NCBI GenBank assembly: GCA_026709225.1 | Contig: JAPOTJ010000103.1 | Location: 1 to 32,734, forward strand | Source of the DNA: Gammaproteobacteria bacterium | GTDB lineage: Bacteria > Pseudomonadota > Gammaproteobacteria > Pseudomonadales > Azotimanducaceae | Length of the DNA stretch: 32,734 nucleotides | Direction of reading: 5' to 3' | Shown: in pieces, positions 24,464-30,920 of the stretch | How positions within the stretch are numbered: position 1 is the first letter of the stretch | How the letters are laid out: every line of letters starts with the position of its first letter | Program-made: the position numbers and the translations under genes | The notes under the pieces: model-generated | What the model was told of the DNA's origin: nothing | The model's database searches: none | Seen by the model: the letters and a program-made list of their open reading frames with translations, nothing else

Positions 24464-25345
24464 TTAGCCCATGCGTTCTTGTCCGCTGATTCGGAACTCA
24501 TAGTCAAGTCTGCCAAATGGTTCCGCTTCGAAAGCGGGTGAGTCAGGATGCCATTCGTTCCGACGCGTTTTATGCGCGAGCTGTGGTGCGCTCACGACAA
24601 ACCGTTCATCGTATCTTTGATACATCGACTCGAAGAAGCGGCCAAAATGTACCGGACTGTCTGCGGGTGGAAACTCAGGGATAAGGATGCCCGCATCGTG
24701 CGAAGCTACTTCGACAAGCGCCAGAGCGATAGATTCGTAGCGGCTGATGTCGTTGCGCAGTCCGAGCCGTCCGGTCATAGCGCTGAGCGCCTGATGGAAT
24801 CGAAGCACGCCATCTACTGGGCGTCCATCATCGTTCATCACCGTGTCTGTCGGTGAACCAGTGTTTTGTCGATTTGCGCGCAATAGGAACAGGTACCCGA
24901 ATACAAGCGCGGGATAGGAAATATGAATGTTGGTGCATTCACCAATGGTCTCCTCAAGACGATTGGTGAGGTTTCGGACCGCGCCAGTCATACCCTTGCA
25001 GGACACCGCCAAGACCGGCCCGATGCCGTCCTTTGTCACAACGATATCAACGTTCTTCGTCTTGAGTCCTCCCAAGATAGTGGCTTCGGTGCGGTTCCGG
25101 CAATCGGGATCGTATTCGACACGCAAGGTGTTTTTGGTTTGCTGGACAACCCGCAATGGCGGAGTTGGGCTGATTTCATGTGGCGAGAAGCCCCCTTCGA
25201 GCACGAGACGACAGGTCACATATTCGTGTAGGGGTCTGATGTGCTCTTGGGATTGCGTCTTGCCTTCGAACTCGGCGAAGTGGCGAAACGCCTGTAATCT
25301 ATTGAAATCCAGCCCAGATTGGCCTGATTCATATACCTCAGTCAT
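24464..25345 (-). CDS. Putative type II restriction endonuclease, SxK...E active site
   Basis: A 293-residue protein whose start overlaps the end of an N6-adenine methyltransferase by 8 nt, the usual arrangement of a type II restriction-modification pair. I do not recognise a named enzyme. A nuclease core is visible: D100 in KNVDIVVTKDG, then a hydrophobic strand VLAVSC-K117. The place of the normal E in ExK is S115, but E131 follows K117 after exactly 13 residues (GMTGAVRNLTNRL between them). This K-X13-E with S-C-K recalls the relocated glutamate of Cfr10I, Bse634I and NgoMIV. The D-to-K distance (17) is shorter than in those enzymes. Assignment as the cognate nuclease rests on context plus this motif; cleavage specificity is unknown. 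Confidence 0.7.
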   Translation of the reverse strand: MTEVYESGQSGLDFNRLQAFRHFAEFEGKTQSQEHIRPLHEYVTCRLVLEGGFSPHEISPTPPLRVVQQTKNTLRVEYDPDCRNRTEATILGGLKTKNVDIVVTKDGIGPVLAVSCKGMTGAVRNLTNRLEETIGECTNIHISYPALVFGYLFLLRANRQNTGSPTDTVMNDDGRPVDGVLRFHQALSAMTGRLGLRNDISRYESIALALVEVASHDAGILIPEFPPADSPVHFGRFFESMYQRYDERFVVSAPQLAHKTRRNEWHPDSPAFEAEPFGRLDYEFRISGQERMG

Positions 25346-26840
25346 AGTGCCTCCAACTTCTTAGCGTAGTTATCGCATCGTAAATTTCGGCTTCCGGTCC
25401 GAAAGGCAGGGGTCTAGCTGGAGGGATCAGTAGCCTGGCGGCCTCCTTGGGCTCAAGCTTCAACATGCCGCCGCCAAGAGGATGCCCCTCGATCTCGCAA
25501 CTGAGCTTAAGGTATGGCGAACGCCAGCTTTGAAGGAGTCGGTCAGCATCCCTGTCATTATTCAAATGAACAGCGTGAAGGGCGTTGGTGCAGGTGGCCG
25601 CAGCATCGTTTCGCACCAAAGATGGCATTGCGCCAGACATGTAGGTCAGGAAGAAAGTAGGGACTTGAACATCTGGCACCGAGTACCAAGGTTTCCTGCT
25701 GCGGCACTTGTATGCGTGGCGAGCTTTTTCGCCACGAGTCGAATTCAAATAACTTTGAACCGCGGAAGGCAGATTCGCGCGTTTAGGAATTCTCAGCAAG
25801 AAGGCAGGTTGGTCTGATTGCCACCAATCTTTAATCGTTTTTGGGTGTAGAACTTCGCTCGGTAGCAGGCGACTGTTCCTTACGGTGGGGTGGACGAAGT
25901 TCGTTGGCACTTCCCAGCGCTCGATCTCGGATGGTCGTAGATGAAAGAAACTGTTGTCGCCAGTGACGTATCCGATGCCTACGGATGCGATTTCGCCAAG
26001 ACGAACGGAAGACCTTGATTGCGCTGCATTGAGATAGAGGGAGCGTGCAGTATCATCCAGTAGATAGGGACGCAATCGTGAGCGCCATTTGTCGCGCCAT
26101 GCCCGAACTGGCACGGGCTTGTATGAGTCATGTGCGAGGCGGTCCTCAAAGCCATGAAAGCAGTCAACCTGAACAAACTCAATGTGCTCAGTTGCGCCGC
26201 CAAAGCCATCGGCAAGCAATATCCAACAATCCTCAGACAAGTGCGGGAACAGTTTTTTGCGAACAGCAACAACTCTCACCCTATTGAAATGACCGACCAG
26301 ATATTCGATGAGCGGAGCGGCATGGGGCGCATGACCGATAGATGCTGGCACAACGAACGCGAGGCGTCCCCCTTGGCGCAGGAGAGCAGCAGCGGCCACA
26401 AGAAATGGTGCCCAAGAACTTGTCAGGCCGGAGAAAGAGACGCCGAGACCTTGGCAAAAGCGCAGCGCCCGCTCCCGCGTCTCCCCTGCGAAACGCTGGT
26501 AGCGAATAAATGGCGGGTTGCCTGCGGCGCAGTCGAACCGTTCATTTGTAGACTCAGCCCACTGAAAGAAGTCACCACGATGAACTTTCGCATTTGGCGC
26601 ACGTTCACACGCTTTTCTGGCGGCGGACACATCGCGTTCTACGCCGACACTGTTGACATGAAGCGCGATGAAGCGCCCGTCGCCACAGGCCGGGTCGAGC
26701 AATCGGTCCTCTGGCGTGCGAACGGCGAAGCGCACAAGGGACTCGGCGACGGGCAGAGGCGTGTAATACGCACCGTTCTCCTTCGCTGTCGCTGAGGTTG
26801 GTGCGTGAGTGTACATGGGCGAATATTCTACGTGAACCAC
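25338..26840 (-). CDS. N6-adenine DNA methyltransferase of a type II R-M system
   Basis: A 500-residue gamma-class (TaqI/Eco57I-like) methyltransferase. Motif X is GAYYTP (23-28), motif I DPACGDGRF (49-57, AdoMet binding), and motif IV NPPF (108-111, catalytic, adenine N6), followed by FVVPASIGHA and a long C-terminal target-recognition region (about 230-490). It modifies the same site as the partner nuclease encoded downstream. The GTG at 26840 has GGAG about nine nt upstream; ATG 26816 is the alternative start without a ribosome binding site. No transposase or tRNA marks the boundary, but the pair begins directly after the leuS-DUF1295 block and opens the accessory island. Confidence 0.93.
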   Translation of the reverse strand: MVHVEYSPMYTHAPTSATAKENGAYYTPLPVAESLVRFAVRTPEDRLLDPACGDGRFIALHVNSVGVERDVSAARKACERAPNAKVHRGDFFQWAESTNERFDCAAGNPPFIRYQRFAGETRERALRFCQGLGVSFSGLTSSWAPFLVAAAALLRQGGRLAFVVPASIGHAPHAAPLIEYLVGHFNRVRVVAVRKKLFPHLSEDCWILLADGFGGATEHIEFVQVDCFHGFEDRLAHDSYKPVPVRAWRDKWRSRLRPYLLDDTARSLYLNAAQSRSSVRLGEIASVGIGYVTGDNSFFHLRPSEIERWEVPTNFVHPTVRNSRLLPSEVLHPKTIKDWWQSDQPAFLLRIPKRANLPSAVQSYLNSTRGEKARHAYKCRSRKPWYSVPDVQVPTFFLTYMSGAMPSLVRNDAAATCTNALHAVHLNNDRDADRLLQSWRSPYLKLSCEIEGHPLGGGMLKLEPKEAARLLIPPARPLPFGPEAEIYDAITTLRSWRHYD

Positions 26841-26959
26841 ATCGTCTTGCTCCGCTTGAATTTGGCATGTCCGTGGGGCTGGCTGGAGGTAGAGATCAGG
26901 TTCGGCATTTGGTCAAGAAGACATTCGCTGGCTCGACGGCAGGCGTGTTGATGCCGGTT

Positions 26960-27230
26960 CAATTGACTGGCTTCAATTTCCCTGTCAAGAATTGGCGCAA
27001 TATGCTTGATCAGCGTCTGATAACACACGCCCCTTACTGGTTGCTTTCTTTTGAGACCTCATCAGACCACGTGAAGAAATCCTGATATTGATGCGCTTGT
27101 CCTTCCTAAAGTGCTCGCGAGCCGCGGATTCGAGGCGTGCTTTCTCGGCCTCAAATCCTCTTATGCTGACAAATTCGCCCCGCTTAAAGTCTCGTAGAAT
27201 CTTAGCTTCTTCATTTGTCAGATGGTCCAT
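26960..27230 (-). pseudogene. Frameshifted second copy of the CopG/BrnA-like antitoxin
   Basis: From ATG 27230 the minus strand encodes MDHLTNEEAKILRDFKRGEF and onward to KDKRINIRISS, nearly identical in order to the intact antitoxin at 27658-27975. A one-base insertion relative to the intact copy, around 27025-27040, throws the reading frame into a stop at 26985. The matching C-terminal part (CYQTLIKHIAPILDREIEAS) continues in another frame. DNA similarity extends over about 270 bp, so this is a duplicated and decayed copy. No BrnT-like toxin precedes it; instead it abuts a truncated PIN toxin start. Confidence 0.8.
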
Positions 27231-27234
27231 GCCG

Positions 27235-27273
27235 CTATAGCAATACATGGGTGTCCGGCAGACGGCGCGCCAT
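27235..27273 (-). pseudogene. Truncated PIN-domain toxin start
   Basis: Nine nt after the Phd-like antitoxin stop, an ATG at 27273 encodes only MARRLPDTHVLL before a TAG (27237-27235). DTHVLL is the first catalytic strand of the PIN toxins that accompany Phd-type antitoxins. The rest of the toxin is gone and the duplicated CopG-like antitoxin follows at once, so a deletion or recombination joined the two loci here. Confidence 0.65.
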
Positions 27274-27282
27274 TGCCTGCCA

Positions 27283-27537
27283 CTAATGATCCTCGTCCGA
27301 AAGTATCTGCGGGTTCCGGAACCTCTCAATGAACCTCTCGTCGTACTCATCAAAGTCTGCCGCTATCCAAATCTCGCCTTTCATACTTCCCGGTGTGCGG
27401 TCGGCCGCAGGCTGGCGGTACGGCTCAAGACGCAGGTAAGGTACGCCTGAGCGTGCGATCACGATTTCCTTACCTTCCCAGGCCAATCTCCCTAGCTGCG
27501 AGAGTTGTGACTTTGCCTCGTGCATATTTACTTGCAT
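27283..27537 (-). CDS. Phd/YefM-family antitoxin, toxin lost
   Basis: An 84-residue antitoxin of the prevent-host-death family: MQVNMHEAKSQLSQLGRLAWEGKEIVIARSGVPYLRLEP, followed by an acidic tail (IWIAADFDEYDERFIERF) that would bind a PIN toxin. The reading frame is intact, and a good promoter with two palindromes lies upstream (27570-27631). The toxin that should follow survives only as a 12-codon stub. The protein may persist as a self-repressing regulator or as an anti-addiction protein against a related toxin elsewhere; both are inference. Confidence 0.88.
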   Translation of the reverse strand: MQVNMHEAKSQLSQLGRLAWEGKEIVIARSGVPYLRLEPYRQPAADRTPGSMKGEIWIAADFDEYDERFIERFRNPQILSDEDH

Positions 27538-27569
27538 GGGTATCTTTTCCGAACAGAATCTTCATCCGA

Positions 27570-27585
27570 GAGCCTGCGCAGGCTC
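27570..27585. promoter_or_regulatory. Perfect 16-bp palindrome, candidate Phd operator
   Basis: GAGCCTGCGCAGGCTC reads the same on both strands and lies in the leader of the phd-like gene, about 33 nt before its ATG. No T-run follows on the minus strand, so it is more likely an operator than a terminator for the upstream brnTA genes. Confidence 0.5.
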
Positions 27586-27587
27586 CC

Positions 27588-27601
27588 AGCTAATTTTAGC
27601 T
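27588..27601. promoter_or_regulatory. AT-rich inverted repeat at the phd transcription start
   Basis: AGCTAA and TTAGCT arms with a 2-nt centre, located immediately after the -10 box of the candidate phd promoter and covering the expected transcription start. It is suitable as an autorepression site. Confidence 0.45.
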
Positions 27602-27602
27602 A

Positions 27603-27631
27603 AGTCTAAGGACGCTGCGCAACGATGTCAA
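27603..27631 (-). promoter_or_regulatory. Promoter of the phd-like antitoxin
   Basis: On the minus strand a perfect TTGACA (27631-27626) and TAGACT (27608-27603) are separated by 17 nt, the optimal spacing. Transcription would run through two palindromes into the antitoxin gene. Confidence 0.65.
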
Positions 27632-27657
27632 CATGTCTCGCGCATTCAATGGACAGT

Positions 27658-27975
27658 TCATTGAGACATCCCAGACAAATGGTCGCCCACAATGTCGTTG
27701 ACAGGTTTCAATTTGCCCGTCACGAATTGGTGCAGCGTGCTTGAAATCAGCGTCTGATAAGGCATGCCCTCAATGGCTGCTTTCTTTCGCAAACTCATAA
27801 GATCGTGCGAAGAAATCCTAATATTGATGCGCTTGTCCTTCCTAAAGTGCTCGCGAGCCGCAGATTCGAGGCGTGCCTTTTCCTCCTTGAATCCTTCTAT
27901 GCTGACGAATTCCCCCCGCTCAAAATCTCGCAGAATCTCAGCTTCTTCGTCTGTCAGATGCATGTGTTTTTTCAT
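27658..27975 (-). CDS. CopG-type (BrnA-like) antitoxin
   Basis: A 105-residue ribbon-helix-helix antitoxin. MHLTDEEAEILRDFERGEFVSIEGF is the N-terminal toxin-binding part, and the segment KDKRINIRISSHDLMSLRKKAAIEGMPYQTLISSTLHQFVTG is the DNA-binding domain. The frame opens at 28029, but ATG 27975 is preferred: AAGGA lies nine nt upstream and it overlaps the toxin stop as ATGA. The toxin-first gene order is that of brnTA loci. A frameshifted duplicate lies about 400 bp downstream. Confidence 0.9.
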   Translation of the reverse strand: MKKHMHLTDEEAEILRDFERGEFVSIEGFKEEKARLESAAREHFRKDKRINIRISSHDLMSLRKKAAIEGMPYQTLISSTLHQFVTGKLKPVNDIVGDHLSGMSQ

Positions 27976-28241
27976 CGGATATATTCCTTCGTTGCCTTTC
28001 TGCTTGGGATAATCGTTTTGAGAAACCATCGGTCGCCTTCGGTAACGAAGGGCACCAAATGCGCGTAGCCTTCTATGTCGACGACGATGACCTGTTGTAG
28101 CGGGTAACGTGAGGCATTGGGGTGCCGAATGATGTTCAGCACATCGCCATTCTCAATGTGAAACACAACATCTTCAAAGCTAACCCCACATGTGCGTTTA
28201 AGTAGCTCGTTCTTGTCGTGATTCCAATCGAAACTCCGCAT
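27972..28241 (-). CDS. BrnT-like ribonuclease toxin
   Basis: An 89-residue basic protein of the BrnT/RelE-like type: FDWNHDKNELLKRTCGVSFEDVVFHIENGDVLN at the start corresponds to the family's F-x-W-D-x-x-K ... GVSFE pattern, and the end (DRWFLKTIIPSRKATKEY) carries the usual basic, arginine/lysine-containing strand with the family's R-x-A-T. It is expected to cleave mRNA unless held by the overlapping antitoxin gene product. The start at 28241 lies close to a TTGACA hexamer (28277-28272) read toward the gene, though no well-spaced -10 is evident. It is divergent from the zeta-like gene. Confidence 0.8.
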   Translation of the reverse strand: MRSFDWNHDKNELLKRTCGVSFEDVVFHIENGDVLNIIRHPNASRYPLQQVIVVDIEGYAHLVPFVTEGDRWFLKTIIPSRKATKEYIR

Positions 28242-28358
28242 GGGTTATAGACTTTCATAATGTGTGCCTATTGTCAACTACTTTACGTTGGCAACACAAC
28301 AAACAACAACAAGTTGATCGATGGCTATGCGTGGGCCGTATTTTGTCGAGGTCATATG

Positions 28359-28389
28359 TTGCTCAACTTGCTTCGTAAATCCCTATAAT
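28359..28389 (+). promoter_or_regulatory. Candidate promoter of the zeta-like gene
   Basis: A perfect TATAAT (28384-28389) follows TTGCTC (28359-28364) with a long 19-nt spacer. Transcription would begin about 14 nt before the ATG, giving a very short leader without a Shine-Dalgarno sequence. Confidence 0.5.
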
Positions 28390-28409
28390 TTCCCAAGCAA
28401 CTGAATCGC

Positions 28410-29069
28410 ATGGCAGACCAACTCGACAATCGCCCCGTCTTTACCGTTGTCATGGGATGCAATGGTGCAGGGAAGAGTGCGTGGAAGCGTCTACATTACG
28501 ATGTATTGCCGACAGTGTACTTCGACCAAGACAGTATTGCGGGCGGCATCGGCGATTGGAACGGTGAAGATGCAAGATTGAGAACTCGCCAGTATGTAGA
28601 TCGCGAGATTGAAAGGTGTTTTGAAGAGCGATTGTGTTTTGGGATTGAAAGTACGTTCTCAGGAAGGCCGGGGCCGGAGATCGTCAAACGGGCGATGAGA
28701 GAAGGCTATCGCATCGAAGGTTTATATCTAGGCACAGAACAACCCGAATGCAACATCAGGCGAATACAACGTCGAGTGGATCAAGGGACTGGTCACTCGG
28801 TGGACAGCAAGCTTGTGCCGGAACGCTACAAATGGAGTTTGTCGAGCCTTCGACGCAATGTTGAATGCTTCGACCAATTGGAACTCGTGGACAACTCGAA
28901 AGAAGACGAGCTGGGGATGCCTCAGCCGATTGAACAATGCGTCCTTGAGAAGGGGAAAGTTGTCTCGAAGCAAGAGCAGCTCGCCGATTGGTGTCGTAGC
29001 TGGCTGGATGCTGTCGAACAGGCGAAAGCCTCACAAAACAGGCTTGATGCCAAGCAGAAGAGGGTGTAG
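28410..29069 (+). CDS. Zeta-toxin-like P-loop kinase
   Basis: A 219-residue P-loop protein resembling zeta toxins, which phosphorylate UDP-N-acetylglucosamine or other nucleotide-linked substrates. Walker A is GCNGAGKS (16-23) right after the first strand FTVVM. Then come YFDQDSIAGG (substrate aspartate), ERCFEERLCFGIESTFSGRPG (the family's ETT-like motif reads EST), GYRIEGLYLGTEQPE, and the lid arginines in RRIQRRVDQGTGHSV and ERYKWSLSSLRRN, ending with VDNS. The C-terminus after about residue 165 is variable. No epsilon-like or other antitoxin gene is adjacent on either side, so it may be a solitary kinase or be paired in trans. Confidence 0.82.
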   Translation: MADQLDNRPVFTVVMGCNGAGKSAWKRLHYDVLPTVYFDQDSIAGGIGDWNGEDARLRTRQYVDREIERCFEERLCFGIESTFSGRPGPEIVKRAMREGYRIEGLYLGTEQPECNIRRIQRRVDQGTGHSVDSKLVPERYKWSLSSLRRNVECFDQLELVDNSKEDELGMPQPIEQCVLEKGKVVSKQEQLADWCRSWLDAVEQAKASQNRLDAKQKRV

Positions 29070-29180
29070 GTATTGACCCATTCTGGATAGGACAAGTAAT
29101 GACTGCTGCTGCAAAATCCGCAATTTGGTTGATGCCTATCCCGTCGAGTGCCCCATCCTGAGCTTTTCGGGTACGCCTTC

Positions 29181-29196
29181 TATCCTGATCGGGATA
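29181..29196. promoter_or_regulatory. HipB-type operator, distal copy
   Basis: TATCC-TGATCG-GGATA is a clean inverted repeat. The half-sites are those of the E. coli hipBA operators (TATCC-N8-GGATA), with a spacer two bases shorter. It lies 68 nt upstream of the HipB-like gene. Confidence 0.6.
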
Positions 29197-29226
29197 TTTC
29201 GCTGCTCCGCGAACGAACAAGGCGTA

Positions 29227-29241
29227 TTATCATCCCGATAA
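29227..29241. promoter_or_regulatory. Proximal inverted repeat over the -10 region of the HipB-like gene
   Basis: TTATC-ATCCC-GATAA overlaps the -10-like TATTAT (29225-29230), about 22 nt before the ATG. Binding here would block the promoter, in keeping with autorepression by a HipB-like protein. Confidence 0.5.
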
Positions 29242-29263
29242 GGACAATTGCGTCAATACACCA

Positions 29264-29554
29264 ATGAAGGCATCCCATCAGTATCAAGTCGTCACCTCAA
29301 GCAAAGAGTTCGGCGAGGCGATTCGTGCGCAACGCAAGGCCAAGGGCCTTACCCAGCACGAAATAGCGCATATGAGCCCGCATATCGCAAGCAGATGCTT
29401 GTCCGAGATCGAGCGCGGCAAACCGACAGCGCAGATAGGCAAGGCGCTCGTGCTGGCGCATGATGTGAACTTCGATGTTCTGCTGCTTGACACACGGCTC
29501 ACTCCCAAAGTTCTTCGCGCCTTGCAATCATCGGACGGCGACAGTGTCGAGTGA
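29264..29554 (+). CDS. Orphan HipB-like transcriptional regulator
   Basis: A 96-residue XRE-family helix-turn-helix protein: EFGEAIRAQRKAKGLTQHEIAHMSPHI then LSEIERGKPTAQIGKALVLAHDVNFDVLLLD. The ERGKPTAxIGKAL segment is diagnostic of HipB antitoxins. No hipA kinase follows; the next gene is a convergent nuclease-like gene 24 bp away. Two inverted repeats with HipB-like half-sites precede it, so autoregulation is likely. It may be the residue of a hipBA module or a stand-alone regulator of neighbouring genes. Confidence 0.85.
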   Translation: MKASHQYQVVTSSKEFGEAIRAQRKAKGLTQHEIAHMSPHIASRCLSEIERGKPTAQIGKALVLAHDVNFDVLLLDTRLTPKVLRALQSSDGDSVE

Positions 29555-29578
29555 GCATCTGCCACGCCTAGGCTTTTT

Positions 29579-30667
29579 TCAAGACTCACCGGTCAACAGC
29601 GATGACTCGATTTTCCATTTCGGCAACTCTTTCTGGAAGTCTCGCAGGGCGTCCCTTGCCTGGTCACCTGTCCATCCATTCGATAGCACAAAGGTGTAGT
29701 CACCAATGTGGAAGAGTTGTTCTTCTTGGCAGAAGAATCTCCTTGTTCGAGGTCTTTTTCCCGCTCTGTCTTTTTTCATAATCCGTGTTTTAACTTCTTC
29801 GGAGTTGAATTTGCCTTCATATTTCTCGTATTTTGTGGCGGATTGGTTATTGAGCGCCCTTTCAACTGTATCGAGGCCGACATCTCTATCATATATCTCT
29901 TTAACGAGGCGCCACATCAGTCGGTTCACAGGGAGCTCTTGAACAACTGGATTGCCATCGATGGTGAGATCGTATGTTTTGCGTGACTTTCTCGACTCGC
30001 GTTCCTTTTGCCTCTTCTCTTTAACGCTCACTTGATAGTCCTTCGCATCGGGGGTAGGTATTACGGGCTGTACGTCAAGGAGAATTTGCTCATCGAGCTT
30101 GTGGGGTACGATCTTCACGCAACTAATATCAATTTGGGAATTGTCGATCAGCCACATTACCGTTGTCGTCAACTCGGGGGAGAAACCTGCGGACGCAAGC
30201 ACGATCTTCACCCCTTGTCCAAACTCATCCTCTCTTGGCTCACCTTCCCACTTAAGGTAACTTAGTAGTTCGCCGCGCGCGTAGTCTGGCTCTATGTCCT
30301 CCCCTTTCTCCTTCTTAAGGAATTCCTGATAGATCTCCGCCGCTTTATCAAAAGTGAAGTTTGAAATCATCGCAGCATATCGCAGAGATTGAAGCTCCAT
30401 GTGTCGACCATCTTCGGTCCGCTTCAATTCGATTACAACGAAATTCGCTTCCTCGTCGATCCCAAGTAAATCAATTTCTCGGTTGCTGTCGATCCAGGCA
30501 CTAAATTTGAATTTTTCCGCAATGACTAAGGTGTGGGGCGATATGGCACCGATTTGAGACTTCAGACAGGCTTGAAGTTCGTCCTCTTTCATGTCTAGTT
30601 CGGCGAATGTTGTGCTTGGAATAGGAGTGATTTCATTTTGATCCCGGTCGAATTTGTAGATTGACAT
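29579..30667 (-). CDS. NucS/DUF91-like PD-(D/E)xK nuclease-domain protein
   Basis: A 362-residue protein. The N-terminal domain (about residues 25-120) has the restriction-endonuclease-like core REIDLLGIDEEANFVVIELKR, with D66 and E79-L-K81 as the metal-binding D...ExK set, preceded by KSQIGAISPHTLVIAEKF, like DUF91/NucS proteins. A middle strand region FGQGVKIVLASAGFSPEL follows. The centre is very basic (about 218-232, KEKRQKERESRKSRK), and the C-terminal part (250-355) is an unrecognised domain with RLMWRLVKEIYDRDVG. It starts 253 bp from, and divergent to, the double AAA+ ATPase. I infer a DNA-cleaving role, possibly in defence; there is no named match. Confidence 0.7.
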   Translation of the reverse strand: MSIYKFDRDQNEITPIPSTTFAELDMKEDELQACLKSQIGAISPHTLVIAEKFKFSAWIDSNREIDLLGIDEEANFVVIELKRTEDGRHMELQSLRYAAMISNFTFDKAAEIYQEFLKKEKGEDIEPDYARGELLSYLKWEGEPREDEFGQGVKIVLASAGFSPELTTTVMWLIDNSQIDISCVKIVPHKLDEQILLDVQPVIPTPDAKDYQVSVKEKRQKERESRKSRKTYDLTIDGNPVVQELPVNRLMWRLVKEIYDRDVGLDTVERALNNQSATKYEKYEGKFNSEEVKTRIMKKDRAGKRPRTRRFFCQEEQLFHIGDYTFVLSNGWTGDQARDALRDFQKELPKWKIESSLLTGES

Positions 30668-30699
30668 GAAGAATTTGACGTTAAGAAAAAGAAAGTCAG

Positions 30700-30726
30700 A
30701 CTATCAGTGGGGCGCCCCGCTGACAA
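30700..30726 (-). promoter_or_regulatory. Candidate promoter of the nuclease-like gene
   Basis: On the minus strand TTGTCA (30726-30721) and GATAGT (30705-30700) are 15 nt apart, about 35 nt upstream of the start codon at 30667. The spacer is filled by a GC-rich palindrome. Confidence 0.45.
30704..30723. promoter_or_regulatory. Imperfect 20-bp palindrome inside the nuclease promoter
   Basis: TCAGTGGGGCGCCCCGCTGA has a perfect 10-bp centre (GGGGCGCCCC, 30709-30718) and only one mismatched pair over 20 bp. It sits between the -35 and -10 hexamers, the position of a steric repressor operator. Confidence 0.55.
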
Positions 30727-30785
30727 GGCGAGGCAGAGCCGAAACGATTTTGTTTGAGCGCGAACTAGGCCGTCGGTCATGCTCC

Positions 30786-30814
30786 TATATTAACCTAAAT
30801 TATATTAACCTAAA
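30786..30814. repeat. Perfect 14-bp tandem direct repeat upstream of the AAA+ gene
   Basis: TATATTAACCTAAA occurs at 30786-30799 and again at 30801-30814, a 15-bp period. The second copy ends one base before the -35 hexamer of the ATPase promoter. An activator or regulator binding as a tandem dimer is the simplest explanation. Confidence 0.75.
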
Positions 30815-30815
30815 C

Positions 30816-30845
30816 TTGACTTCGCGGTCCATTTTTTCGCATAAT
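30816..30845 (+). promoter_or_regulatory. Promoter of the double AAA+ ATPase gene
   Basis: TTGACT (30816-30821) and CATAAT (30840-30845) are separated by 18 nt, placing the transcription start around 30852 and a leader of about 70 nt before the ATG. It lies directly beside the tandem repeats. Confidence 0.6.
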
Positions 30846-30920
30846 GTGCAGGAATCGAATTGAATATCCGTCCACGACACCAGCACAGGCCAACGTCGTG
30901 GGCCGACGGAGGAGAAGCGC

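Noticed and set aside
26798..27085. A 95-codon plus-strand frame overlapping the methyltransferase start and BrnA remnant
   Set aside because: It has no ribosome binding site or family features, and it is antisense to better supported features.
29555..29578. Possible terminator GCCTAGGC followed by TTTTTT between the HipB-like and nuclease-like genes
   Set aside because: The palindrome has no loop and the alternative 3-bp stem is too weak to call a terminator.
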